Source: Spongospora subterranea (lineage: Eukaryota; Endomyxa; Phytomyxea; Plasmodiophorida; Plasmodiophoridae). Taken from it: a DNA stretch of 11,189 bases. The stretch's first letter is position 1; every line of letters begins with the position of its first letter. The notes beneath the pieces were generated by a model. The model saw only the letters and a list, made by a program, of their open reading frames with translations. It did no database searches and was not told the DNA's origin. Location: the NCBI GenBank assembly GCA_900404475.1, contig OUQQ01000645.1, positions 1 through 11,189 on the forward strand, given 5' to 3'. The translations under genes and the position numbers were made by a program. Shown in pieces: positions 1-7,682 of this stretch.

Positions 1-2
1 CG

Positions 3-554
3 GGGGAGTTGATCACTAAACCAGTAACCGTGACAAAGGAAATTTATTCAGAGATGCTCATCTCGAACGTTCTGCCTGCAATACGAAACCAGTGGCCACG
101 TGGCAGCGTGAATCGTCCCATCTTCATTCAACAAGACAACGCCAAACCGCATCTGTCAGTTGATGATCCAAGATTTGTCGAGGCAGCAAGCGCTGAGGGT
201 TTCGACATTCGTCTGCGCTGTCAGCCGCCGAACAGCCCCGACATGAACGTGTTAGATTTGGGATTTTTCAACGCCATACAGGCACTGCAACACCAAAATG
301 CTCCCAAAAATGTAGACGAGTTAATAGCTGCAGTAAACAACGCGTTTGTTGAGCTGGATATGAAAAAACTTAATTACGTTTTTCTAACTCTGCAGCAATG
401 CATGATCTTAACGATGAACCAGAATGGCGAGAACAGCTACAGGCTGCCACACATGGGCAAAGAGAAGTTAGAACGCGCAGGAGAATTACCCTTGGTTTTC
501 GATGTCGATCCGGAACTTGTCGAGAGCGTCAAAGCCCAACTTTCCACAGCATAA
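3..554 (+). CDS. Mariner-like transposase, C-terminal half (DD39D type), 5' partial
   Basis: Cut-and-paste DNA transposase of the plant-type mariner family. The frame is open from the window edge to a TAA at 552-554, giving about 183 codons, so the N-terminal DNA-binding HTH region and the first catalytic Asp lie outside the window. The second catalytic Asp is in FIQQDNAKPH (codon 135-137). The third is in PNSPDMNVLDLGFF (codon 255-257). Exactly 39 residues lie between them, which is the DD39D spacing of plant-type MLEs rather than the DD34D of animal mariners. The stretch IYSEMLISNVLPAIRNQWP before the second Asp is also typical of the family. No frameshift or stop occurs in the visible part, so this copy may be young and possibly still coding. 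The first in-window ATG is internal, and the true start is upstream. Confidence 0.9.
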   Translation, partial: GELITKPVTVTKEIYSEMLISNVLPAIRNQWPRGSVNRPIFIQQDNAKPHLSVDDPRFVEAASAEGFDIRLRCQPPNSPDMNVLDLGFFNAIQALQHQNAPKNVDELIAAVNNAFVELDMKKLNYVFLTLQQCMILTMNQNGENSYRLPHMGKEKLERAGELPLVFDVDPELVESVKAQLSTA

Positions 555-663
555 ACCGCAAACCTCTTTGTTGCCATACCATGTTTCATCTTTATTGCCA
601 TGAGTCGTTATAGCAGCTTCCTACACCCTGATTCATCGTTAAAAACACACGTCTCTGCTATCA

Positions 664-721
664 AATGGGACAATTCAAATGGAACAAACGTACCGGACAG
701 TTCAACGGAACAGAGAGAGTA
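664..721 (+). repeat. Putative 3' terminal inverted repeat of the mariner-like element plus TA target site
   Basis: The motif AATGGGACAATTCAAATGG begins at 664 and is followed by ACGGAACAGAGAGAG and TA at 720-721. Runs of this kind (a TGGGACA block, then an ACGGA..GAG end, then TA) are characteristic of 3' ends of plant-type MLEs. The partner repeat is off the left edge, so the exact inner boundary is not known. The outer boundary at 719/720 is inferred from the TA and the family consensus. Confidence 0.6.
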
Positions 722-797
722 TCTGGTATTAGGGGCGGGCTTCATATATATCTGGTTTCATTATTCTATTGCTGAATATGATCTAACCCCCATATGC

Positions 798-1399
798 GTT
801 CTTGATCGTCAATCCCTTCCCCCGTAGCTCCCGCCATCATCTTCTAAAATCCCTTTGATGTTCGGTGGCGCTCGTTCCCGATATATCCCATTCCCACGTT
901 CCTGACCCCGATTTTGTTGTCCACGCCCACAATCCGGCACCGACGGTTTCAAAAACGTCGAACTGAGAACCGACAGTTTCAAGGCCCCGTTCCGATGTCC
1001 AACTCGTCAACCAGCCCCCATTACGTCTACCACTTCTGCTTATCGCTCATCCTGTTATTGCCATATTTGCTAAACAGCAATGATCATGACCCCCTGCTCG
1101 TCCGCTGTTAGCATGCAACAATCTTTTGTAGCGATCTTATCCTCGCCATCGTCCATCCTAACGTCATCAGGGTGTATCCGGTAGTGTTTTTTTTTTTCTT
1201 TGTCTCCACCTCAATCACTGTCCGAATGGGCGATCAGATGCGGCGGCTGATTAACTTGGAAGAATAATCCAGAGCTGCTGCTTCCCTTTAGGTACTTCAA
1301 AACACGTTTTGCAGATGCCCAATGTTGTCGACCTGGATTGTCAACAGAGTGATGAAACTGGATGTGATATATGTCGGGTCTATTCACATTTTAATCCAG
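798..1399 (-). pseudogene. Ty1/copia RNase H pseudogene
   Basis: Continuation of the copia relic. PYRELVGPLNWI opens the domain near 1430-1390. RQHWASAKRVLKYLKGSSS begins at 1330 and leads to AHSDSD followed by a TGA at 1211-1213, exactly where the family has Trp (SDxDWAGD). TTGYTLMTLG..RSLQKIVA (1111-1185) corresponds to the conserved STSGYxxxLGG..SxxQxxVA block. A weaker TEHQRDFRR stretch (798-869, with an internal stop) matches the TKHIDIRYHFVRE region. Frame changes occur near 1340, 1195 and 1110. The run of Ts at 1187-1198 lies at one of the frame changes. It is non-coding today. Confidence 0.82.
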
Positions 1400-2160
1400 T
1401 TAAGAGGTCCAACTAGTTCGCGATAGGGGTTTCTCTTCAACGGTCGCTGCACATATCTCCTTCTCCAGGTGGTAGAGTCCTAATTGTTCAAGGATGTCAT
1501 CGTGCTTGTAGTCCATTTGGTCCTCGACGTACAAGGCATATTGGTCAATTAAGATATCGTCATCACTAGTTGTGATCCTCGTCCCTATTAAACCATTCGG
1601 TTTACCGAGGCCCGTCATTGGAAAACGTGTGGAGAGATGAGAAATAATGGTCTCAATCAAGCGATGTCTGTGAAACCCTGGACATGATAGCAATGTCATT
1701 ATTAAATCTCTTGACGTGTATACCCAGGGATCCGAACTAAGACATTTGAAGTGAAGGCGTTTAGTGATCACGCGGTTGATCGTATCATTCTAAGCTGTTT
1801 TCCGGCCTGGTTGATTCCCTTTAATCGACATACCATCGTTGGGATCTTCAGAGATAAAACCCCCCGGTTGGACCATGTAGATCTCTTGTTGATGTTCTGA
1901 TTGTAGATATGGCTCAAACAACGTTGCGCTGTCTAAATGTCATGTTGAGTGATGTGGCAAAGGCGAATAATCAGAACTAGAGCGAGGTCGTTGAGTAAAG
2001 CCCTTGATAACAAATCGCGCCTTGAATTTGGTCACAATATCCCTCGTCATCTGGTTTCACTTTGAATATCCATTTATTAGCGATGGGTGGACGTCCAATT
2101 GGAAATGGGAACAGTTTCCAGATTTGGTTCTCTTGCAGAATGTTAAATTGGGCGGGTTAG
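1400..2160 (-). pseudogene. Ty1/copia reverse transcriptase pseudogene
   Basis: Broken copy of copia reverse transcriptase, which would make cDNA from the element's RNA. In order on the minus strand: ENQIWKLFPFP..IANKWIFKVK (2040-2132, the conserved NxTWxLV..KWVFKxK start); then after a frameshift KFKARFVIKGFTQ..DY (about 1943-2035, the KARLVAKGFTQ motif); then EIYMVQPGGF (1832-1936, the EEIYMxQPxGF motif); LKGINQAGKQ (about 1790-1825, the LYGLKQAxRxW motif); and SSDPWVYTSRD (about 1700-1740, the DPCVY motif). It ends with RFPMTGLGKPNGLIGTRI, equivalent to FxMxDLGxxxxxLGIxI. The catalytic YVDD position reads as a degenerate SCPG-like stretch. The last 123 codons (1400-1771) form one open stretch, but with no ATG at its start. 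At least three frame changes show it is non-functional. Confidence 0.85.
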
Positions 2161-2460
2161 TTGGTTGGGTCCATTGTTCAGAGAACTAATTTGCTGGGTC
2201 TGTTGTAGCGCTGATTGATTTCCGGCAGAGTGATATGGCACAGTTGACATTCTGTGTCGATGGGATATCATGGCTAATTACCATTCCCACCATTCTCTGG
2301 GATAATGACGGACACGATCCGATCGCCGTTCAATGTGGTTCTCCTCTTGAACTGGTTCGTCATCTTCTTTTTCTGTTCCTTTTCAGTTTTCGAAGTCCAC
2401 GACGAACGACAACACCTGTGGACTGTGGACCAGCTCTAGATGTTGAACCGTTGTCGAGTT

Positions 2461-3090
2461 ATCATAACCGTCTCGATACCCATGCTTTTGCTTACTCTGC
2501 AGTCACCCCTATACAAGGTAAATAGCGGTGACTGCAGAGTAAGCAAAAGCATGGATGGGCGGATGGCATTCGAAAGATTGCCATTGCATTGCTTGACGAA
2601 TGGGTTCTTACAGCGGTTCGCATCTTGCGCGAAGGTTGTGGTTCCGCCGTATCGCGCGAAGGTTGTCACTAGCGACGGTCAAGAAATTAACGGTTTCGAG
2701 CTCCGAGCCGCTATTTTCATGCATGCCTGCAATACCTTGCCGACCTTGGTACGATTCATGGGAAAGCATTGGAACGACAGAAATGGCGGAAGTCAGCACG
2801 TCAGAAGTAGTGTTCCTCCGGACCAGCGCGCTGATAACGCGCTCACCCAGGAACTCGGATCATCAGCTGATGGGTTAGCCTCCTCCATCGTCGTTTACTG
2901 CCCCGCCGCCCATGTTGGGGGCCCTCCAGGCCCAGATTGGCGAGGACAGGCATCGATGAGCGCTATCACCAGAAGCAATACATTCGGTCTTCATGTGGTT
3001 CATGCAGTGACCCCTATAGTGTCCCTTCAGTCAACGACCATATATCTGGTGGTGTCAAGTGTGGGTTCACTGTTGCATGCAACACAGCTG
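2461..3090. other. Gene-free stretch with a hairpin repeat
   Basis: No gene recognised. Open frames exist on both strands, including a 240-codon one on the plus strand, but the translations show no known motif, and the longest begins inside the copia linker and runs through the hairpin and the 26-bp tandem repeat. A short segment is repeated: GCGCGAAGGTTGT occurs near 2628 and again near 2653. The 16 bases at 3003-3018 (GCAGTGACCCCTATAG) resemble GCAGTCACCCCTATAC inside the hairpin. Both look like the outer ends of a small DNA transposon, but no matching opposite end was found. Confidence 0.5.
2480..2554. repeat. Perfect 28-bp inverted repeat with 19-nt loop
   Basis: Bases 2480-2507 are the exact reverse complement of 2527-2554, starting CCATGCTTTTGCTTAC and ending CTGCAGTCACC, with a 19-nt spacer between the arms. 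The palindrome would form a strong hairpin in single-stranded DNA or RNA. It marks the point where recognisable copia sequence stops. It may be a collapsed miniature inverted-repeat element or a palindromic rearrangement junction. The sequence cannot say which. Confidence 0.95.
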
Positions 3091-3168
3091 AATCCGGCGC
3101 GCGGGGCTGACAAGACAATCCGGCGCGCGGGGCTGACAAGACAATCCGGCGCGCGGGGCTGACAAGAC
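3091..3168. repeat. Three perfect tandem copies of a 26-bp unit
   Basis: Units at 3091-3116, 3117-3142 and 3143-3168 are identical. Each starts AATCCGGCGCGCGGGG and ends CTGACAAGAC. The copies are directly adjacent with no spacer, so this is a minisatellite and not a CRISPR array. The unit is much more GC-rich than the flanks. Perfect identity implies a recent expansion or ongoing homogenisation. Confidence 0.97.
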
Positions 3169-3978
3169 CTTACTGGGATCTGAGGACGCCATCCCGGAGG
3201 AGCAGCACCACACGGAACAACTCTTATTCAGGACACAAACTGGGGATCGCCTTTGAAAATAGATCACCAGAATATTCCCCGATTTACCCAATCCATAAAC
3301 GCATCGCCATTGCGCCTTTGATTACCGCCGCCCCATCACCAAGCGGGTTTTACCCGATTCAATACTGGAGCGGGACTATGGTCTGTATTCAGTCATGAAC
3401 AGTTTCATTTTGCAAAAACCGCAGATCCGGTTAATAATGATCGTCCAGGTGATATTGATCGGTAATACCAATATCAGGTTGAGCTGGTCGGTGTCGGATT
3501 GCCCGTTTTGATATAATGGCTGGTGTTGACCACACCACAGATTGTGAGGGATTCATCGGTCGGAACATTGGTCGGAATATGACGAGGGGAATTTGATATA
3601 GGGAGGAGGTGAAAGAGTATGGAGAAGGGGAATGAGGACGAATGATATCGCCATTGTTCAGATAGAGACGACAATATCGGGGAGGAGTCGCCGAATACAT
3701 CACAATATTGGGGAGGATTCGCTGAATAAATCACAATATCGTTAAAACCCATTTTAGGATAATAACAGTTTAACCCATTCAAATATTGGCGGATATTGAC
3801 CCCGGTTCCTGTTTGACGATTAAGGTGAAGCGGCGACCGCCTGGTCCCTGTAGACAATCCAGTCGAATTCCCCTTGACCGTTATTGAGAATGACATGATC
3901 TGATCGTCAATCAGTACCAGCACCTTCGTGTGTGTTATTCCACACCGACATCACCTCCTTCAAGATCTCGCCGCCCCA
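3169..3978. other. Intergenic region upstream of the potassium-channel gene
   Basis: About 800 bp without a recognised gene. A 149-codon minus-strand frame (3474-3923) begins with GTG, lacks any motif I know, and largely runs through repeated AT-richer sequence, so I treat it as chance. The region must contain the channel promoter and 5' leader if the start at 3979 is right, but no TATA box or initiator can be named with confidence. It contains a 31-bp tandem repeat (3671-3741) and a weak 8-bp inverted repeat TGATATTG/CAATATCA (3450-3476). Confidence 0.5.
3671..3741. repeat. Imperfect 31-bp tandem repeat, 2.3 copies
   Basis: Unit 1 (3671-3701) and unit 2 (3702-3732) match at 27 of 31 positions. 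Each starts ACAATAT(C/T)GGGGAGGA and ends with ATC. A third partial copy, ACAATATCG, follows at 3733-3741. It lies about 240-310 bp upstream of the channel start codon. It is probably a simple local duplication. Confidence 0.9.
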
Positions 3979-6900
3979 ATGGCGGGCGTTGCCCATCGTC
4001 CCCCGCCCGAGCACGTCGAGATCTACGGCCACGAGAAGTTCCAGAACTTCGTCCGAACATGGCGGTTCGAGTTCCCGTTCGTGACCTGGTTCCGTCGTCT
4101 ACAGCACAGCCGTTTCCTCTTGGTCATGGACGTCATTACCGCCGTCCTCGGCTTCGCCAGCACCATCGTCTACATAATCTCGACCTACCCGACCTATTCC
4201 GACGACCAAACCCTCGACCTGTGTGAGCTCCTCCTAACCTGGTTCTTCGTGGTCGACTACTCCATGCGCCTGGCGCTATTCGGGATCCCTTACGTCCGGT
4301 CATGGAGCGGGATCCTGGACGCCATCACGATCCTGCCGATTTTGGCGATCCCCGAGCTGACCCAGGACGGCACCTCAACCACCCTGATCCTGCGCTTCGC
4401 CCGCTCCAACATCATCGCCTTCCGCGTCTTGCGCGCCATCCGCTTCCTTAAGGTGCTGAGGGCGCTGCGCTTCGCCCGATTCCACCGCCTGATCAGTCTG
4501 TCCGACAACAGTCTGTGGTCGGCCACGATCGCCCTCATCCTCACCATCCTGTCGGTGATCACGGTCACGAGCGGGATCTTCCTTCTGCTCGAGACCGATC
4601 TAGCGCCATCGTCATCGCCCACACAGGATCTTCGCTTTCACGACGCCTTCTACTTCGTGGCCACGACCTTGGCGACAATCGGCTATGGCGATATCAGTAA
4701 TGACCGCGTTGCCCGATCTCTCTGGCGAATCTTCCCCTGACCCTTTTTCCTCAGCTCCCAGCACGGTCGGCGGTAAACTCTTGGTGGTGTTAATGATGGG
4801 GCTAACGGTGATCGTGATCCCATTACATTCGGCTAAGATCCTGTCGTTGGCCAGTCTCATTAACGAGACCGGTGGTGTTTACTATCCCCAGTTCCGTCAT
4901 TAAATCCACATTTCCCCCCGACCGCAATCGCTAAACCCTTTCCGTTCAGGGCCGGTTTCTCCCATGTCGTCTGTGTTGTTCCTGGTGATTATTCCACTAA
5001 ACAACTTCACGAGTTCCTCATGTGCCTATTGCACTCGAATTTCCGCGATCGTAGTCTGCGATTGCGGGTCGTCGTCATCTCCAATATGGAAACCTGTCAG
5101 GTGTTTCGAACGGCGCTGCGACGCGCTTCATATTCGTCCATCGTCCACTTCATATCGGTAATCGCCTCGTCCTCGTATCGTTCATCATAACCTGTCATGA
5201 TCGTCGTCAAAAAAACAGGGATCGGTCCACGAGTCGATCGACCTCGATCGTGTGGCGTTGTCGAACGCCAAAGCCGTGTTCGTCCTGAGCCGGCGAACGT
5301 GCGCCGACATGGCCGAGATGAACGCCAACGACGTGAACGCGTTCCTGACGGCGATTTCGGTCAAGAACTACTCGCCGTCGATCCCGACCATGGTCCAGAT
5401 CAACAACATCCGCAACCAGGGCCACGTCCTCTGCCAGACCCTGCAGAAGTTCCCCAACATGCAGTGCATCTGTATGAAACAGCGGACGATGGCGCTACTG
5501 GCCGGCAGTTGTACTGTCCCCGCTCTGCACACGCTCGTCTGCAATCTCCTGCAGTCGTTCGACCCTGAGGATCCACCCCGTCCATCCGATAAACGCCATA
5601 GTCAAACAGCAGGTCACAACAACACCCAATTCCCGTTCTTTCTGTTTCCGAAACAATTTCGATCGCGTTTTCCGGAACTGTTTTCGAGTTTCCGTGTCGA
5701 ATCCGATTGCCGATCGGGGCGTTGTGTGTTGTACAGGCGATGAATGGTGGCGGGATTACAGTAAAGGCAGTCGTTTTCAGACGTTCCCGACGGTTTGGGG
5801 GGCGTATTTCCATGGGTGGACGTTCGCTGAGGCCGTGATCGAGTTGGCCGAATACACGACAATCCTGCCGTTTGCGATGGCCGAACTGACCACGGCCGGC
5901 AACGTCGACATACAGTTATCGCCAATGGAGCGGGTGATCCACGAAGGGGAGCTGGTCTACGTCCTCGCCACCGATGTTCATCACGCCGCCGACCTGCCCC
6001 ATTTCACCAAACACCTGTACGTGTCGCCCCATCGCGTTCGGATCATGAAACAGCGCTTGGGCGATCAAGTCGCCGACGCGCCCGAACCGGCACCGTCGCC
6101 GATGGCCAAAGCCACGCCCCCCAGCAACGGCGCCATCACCATCAATCGGGGTAAACGCCCCATAAGCGAGGACGCGTTCGGTAAAACACGGCAACACGTT
6201 CGAGCAAGAACCGATCACTGAATCGCCGCCGTTGTTGTTCCTTAAACAGGAATCGAATCGACATTGCGAATGAACGATCGTGTCGTATTGCCGATGGCGT
6301 TCCAGATGTCGTTATTGGATCCGTCGCGCGAGTTCCGCAATCTGACCGAGGCGTCGGGGACCAATCCCGATGGCGTTCCCCTTCTGGAATCGGTCGGCGA
6401 CATGACCGGGCACGTGATCGTCTGTGGGCCGATCGACACGTCGCTGATCGAGTTCGTGCGCGCGTTGCGCCATCGGAACCTGATCGCCATCGTCCCGATC
6501 GTGATCGTCCAGGACGACGCGATCGCGCCCGAGCTGAGCGCGTCCCTGGCCGCCTTCGCCAGCGTGTTCCAGGTGATCGCCAGCGTCCAGAACCCTGACG
6601 ACCTGGACCGAATTCGGGTGACGTCGGCGTGCTCGTGCGTCCTGTTGGCCGATCCGCTCCTGGTCCCGTTCGCCGAACACGACGACGAGCGGCGCAGCGT
6701 GGTCAAGGCCGACTACACCACGATCGTGAACACGTTGGCGTTGGAGAACAACGACCAATGCAACAACAGGGGGAACAGCAATACGATTATCGAGCTCTTG
6801 TACGAATCCAATCTCAGGTCCGATCAACAACGACATTGTTTGTCGTGATCGTTTTCCCTTAGACCGACGGTTCAGGTTTCTGCGACCGGCGTTCACACGA

Positions 6901-7682
6901 ACGGGAACGAACCCGATTGGGGACCTGTTGTCCATGGACGACTATGGTCGGCGGCTGCCAGCCTTGGCCGCCGCCGATGGCAAGATCTACAGCTCCGGGA
7001 TGCTGGAGGCGATCACGGCCGGCTCCTTCTTCAACCCGCACCTGATCAACGTCGTGGACGCGCTAATCTACGGGACCGTTCCGAAATCGTGTCCCGATCA
7101 GCGATCGTGTCTGATCCTGGTTCGCGTCCCCAGGTCCTCGTCGTCAAAACACCACACAATTTCCCTCCCGATTGTTTTCGCCCTATCGTTTCGTGCTCGA
7201 AAACGTGAAATCCGATTAAGTTTTTGTTTTTTTTTGTGACGAATCTGATGGCGAAATTGTGTCGGAACAGTTTATTGGCCGATCAGCCGTATTTATCGCT
7301 GTTCAAGTACATGATCAGCGAATATCTGTATCTGCCCATGGGCCTGTTGCGATGTAAACAGCCGTCGGCGACGACAGCGCCGATCCCCTTCGTCTTCACG
7401 AACCCGCCGGCGACAACGATCGTCCACGGCCACGACCTGGTCTACGTCGTCGCCGGCGTCGAGAACCGCAACCTAAAACGGCACCCGGACGAGCACGAAC
7501 CGATCACGATCGTCACGTCGCTGTTCGATATCGATCAGCCGGATCTGTGGTCGAAGGTGCACACGATGCAGACTCCGTTCACGAAACCTGACGCCCCGGC
7601 GACGCCCTCCACCAAATCCCCATTGCACCAACAGATTGACAAAACCGACGCCCCGTCGTTCACTAATAATATAGCCGATTAG
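3979..7682 (+). CDS. BK/Slo-type voltage-gated K+ channel with two RCK domains, 8 exons
   Basis: Forms a tetrameric K+ pore in a membrane, gated by voltage and by its cytosolic RCK ring. Exons: 3979-4696, 4755-4890, 4950-5157, 5219-5612, 5737-6180, 6250-6817, 6876-7133, 7271-7682. They total 3138 nt (1045 aa), and all seven GT-AG junctions keep phase. Membrane part: S1 about 46-70, S2 80-102, S3 110-127, S4 138-168 with R/K at 149, 152, 155, 158, 161, 164 and 167, S5 179-204, filter TIGYGDIT (GYGD 235-238, split by intron 1), S6 247-270. RCK1 (from about 288) begins HVVCVVPG and includes GSVHESIDLDRVALSNAKAV and ISVKNYSPSIPTMVQ. A Pro/Ala-rich linker lies at about 595-685. RCK2 begins GHVIVCGP at 688. 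The tail is Ser/Thr/Pro-rich. Length is close to animal BK. No S0 helix precedes S1, and no Asp-rich calcium bowl is seen after NLRFL (about 820). ATG 3979 is the first in frame after a TGA at 3901. An earlier non-coding or coding exon is possible. Introns 4 and 7 are the least certain. Confidence 0.93.
5613..5736 (+). other. Intron 4 of the channel gene, unusually long (124 nt)
   Basis: The donor is CAG|GTCACA and the acceptor TTGTACAG|GCGATG. Flanking codons join in phase 1 to give a Gly, then DEWWRDYSKG, which corresponds to the W..YY.EG segment of BK RCK1. Two other phase-1 donors just upstream (C|GTCCAT near 5579 and A|GTCAAA near 5600) would also keep the frame, so the exon 4 end could shift by about 11 codons or fewer. 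Confidence 0.65.
7134..7270 (+). other. Intron 7 of the channel gene, longest in the window (137 nt)
   Basis: The donor is CCCCAG|GTCCTC and the acceptor GGAACAG|TTTATT. Joining them gives LVRVPSLLADQPYLSLFKYM, which fits the RCK2 pattern of a strand ending in VxVP followed by an LF-containing helix. A T-rich tract (7221-7239) sits about 30 nt before the acceptor instead of beside it. The nearer AG at 7219-7220 would put the next exon in the wrong phase. Confidence 0.65.

Larger units (their letters stand above)
1..721 (+). mobile_element. 3' part of a mariner-like (DD39D) DNA transposon
   Basis: This is the right-hand portion of a Tc1/mariner-superfamily element of the plant-type mariner-like (MLE) group. 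It carries the transposase C-terminus (to 554) and about 165 nt of 3' non-coding sequence. The right end looks like a terminal inverted repeat: bases 705-719 read ACGGAACAGAGAGAG and are followed by TA at 720-721. Reverse-complemented, the end starts CTCTCTCTGTTCC, which matches 11 of 13 positions of the CTCCCTCCGTTCC-type end known for plant MLE/Stowaway elements. The TA would be the target-site duplication. The left end lies outside the window, so the pair of inverted repeats cannot be checked. Beyond 721 the sequence switches to a decayed copia relic on the other strand, so the element probably landed in or at the edge of that relic. Confidence 0.75.
735..2460 (-). mobile_element. Degenerate Ty1/copia retrotransposon relic (linker, reverse transcriptase, RNase H)
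   Basis: Read on the minus strand, the relic runs in the normal copia pol order from high to low coordinates. First comes the integrase-RT linker (motif RRSDRVRHYPREWW, 2287-2328). Next is reverse transcriptase from 2132 to about 1400, then RNase H from about 1400 to 798. The pieces lie in different frames with several stops, so the element is dead. No integrase core, protease or gag is recognisable above 2460, where a perfect hairpin repeat begins. Its 3' LTR would lie below about 730, where the mariner-like element now sits. No LTR, primer-binding site or polypurine tract could be assigned. Family assignment rests on the ordered run of motifs. Individual segments would be weak alone, but together they leave little doubt. 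Confidence 0.85.

Noticed and set aside
1400..1771. Independent minus-strand gene of 123 codons
   Set aside because: No ATG at the start, and its translation aligns with the C-terminal part of copia reverse transcriptase. The same relic continues in other frames on both sides, so it is a pseudogene fragment.
3003..3018. End of a second DNA transposon (GCAGTGACCCCTATAG)
   Set aside because: No inverted partner or target duplication was found in the window and no transposase lies nearby. Only the resemblance to the hairpin sequence is noted.
2440..3162. 240-codon plus-strand open frame
   Set aside because: Starts antisense to the copia linker and reads through both hairpin arms and most of the 26-bp repeat. 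The protein has no motif, so it is probably chance. A spliced gene here cannot be fully excluded.
3091..3168. Possible CRISPR-like repeat array
   Set aside because: The copies are directly adjacent with no spacers, number only three, and lie in an intron-rich eukaryotic sequence. It is a minisatellite.
3450..3476. 8-bp inverted repeat TGATATTG/CAATATCA as a regulatory operator
   Set aside because: Short, AT-rich and expected by chance at this length. Nothing ties it to a promoter.
3474..3923. 149-codon minus-strand open frame upstream of the channel
   Set aside because: Begins with GTG, has no recognisable domain, and passes through the 31-bp tandem repeat. More likely promoter or spacer sequence.
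5690..5700. Micro-exon splitting channel intron 4 into two introns
   Set aside because: The only internal AG followed by a nearby GT would give a 5-nt exon and a 43-nt second intron, below the range seen here, and would alter the phase.
6312..6935. 207-codon minus-strand open frame
   Set aside because: It lies opposite channel exons 6 and 7 and intron 6. The plus-strand translation matches RCK2, while the antisense frame is Arg/Asp-rich with no motif, a typical shadow of GC-rich coding DNA.
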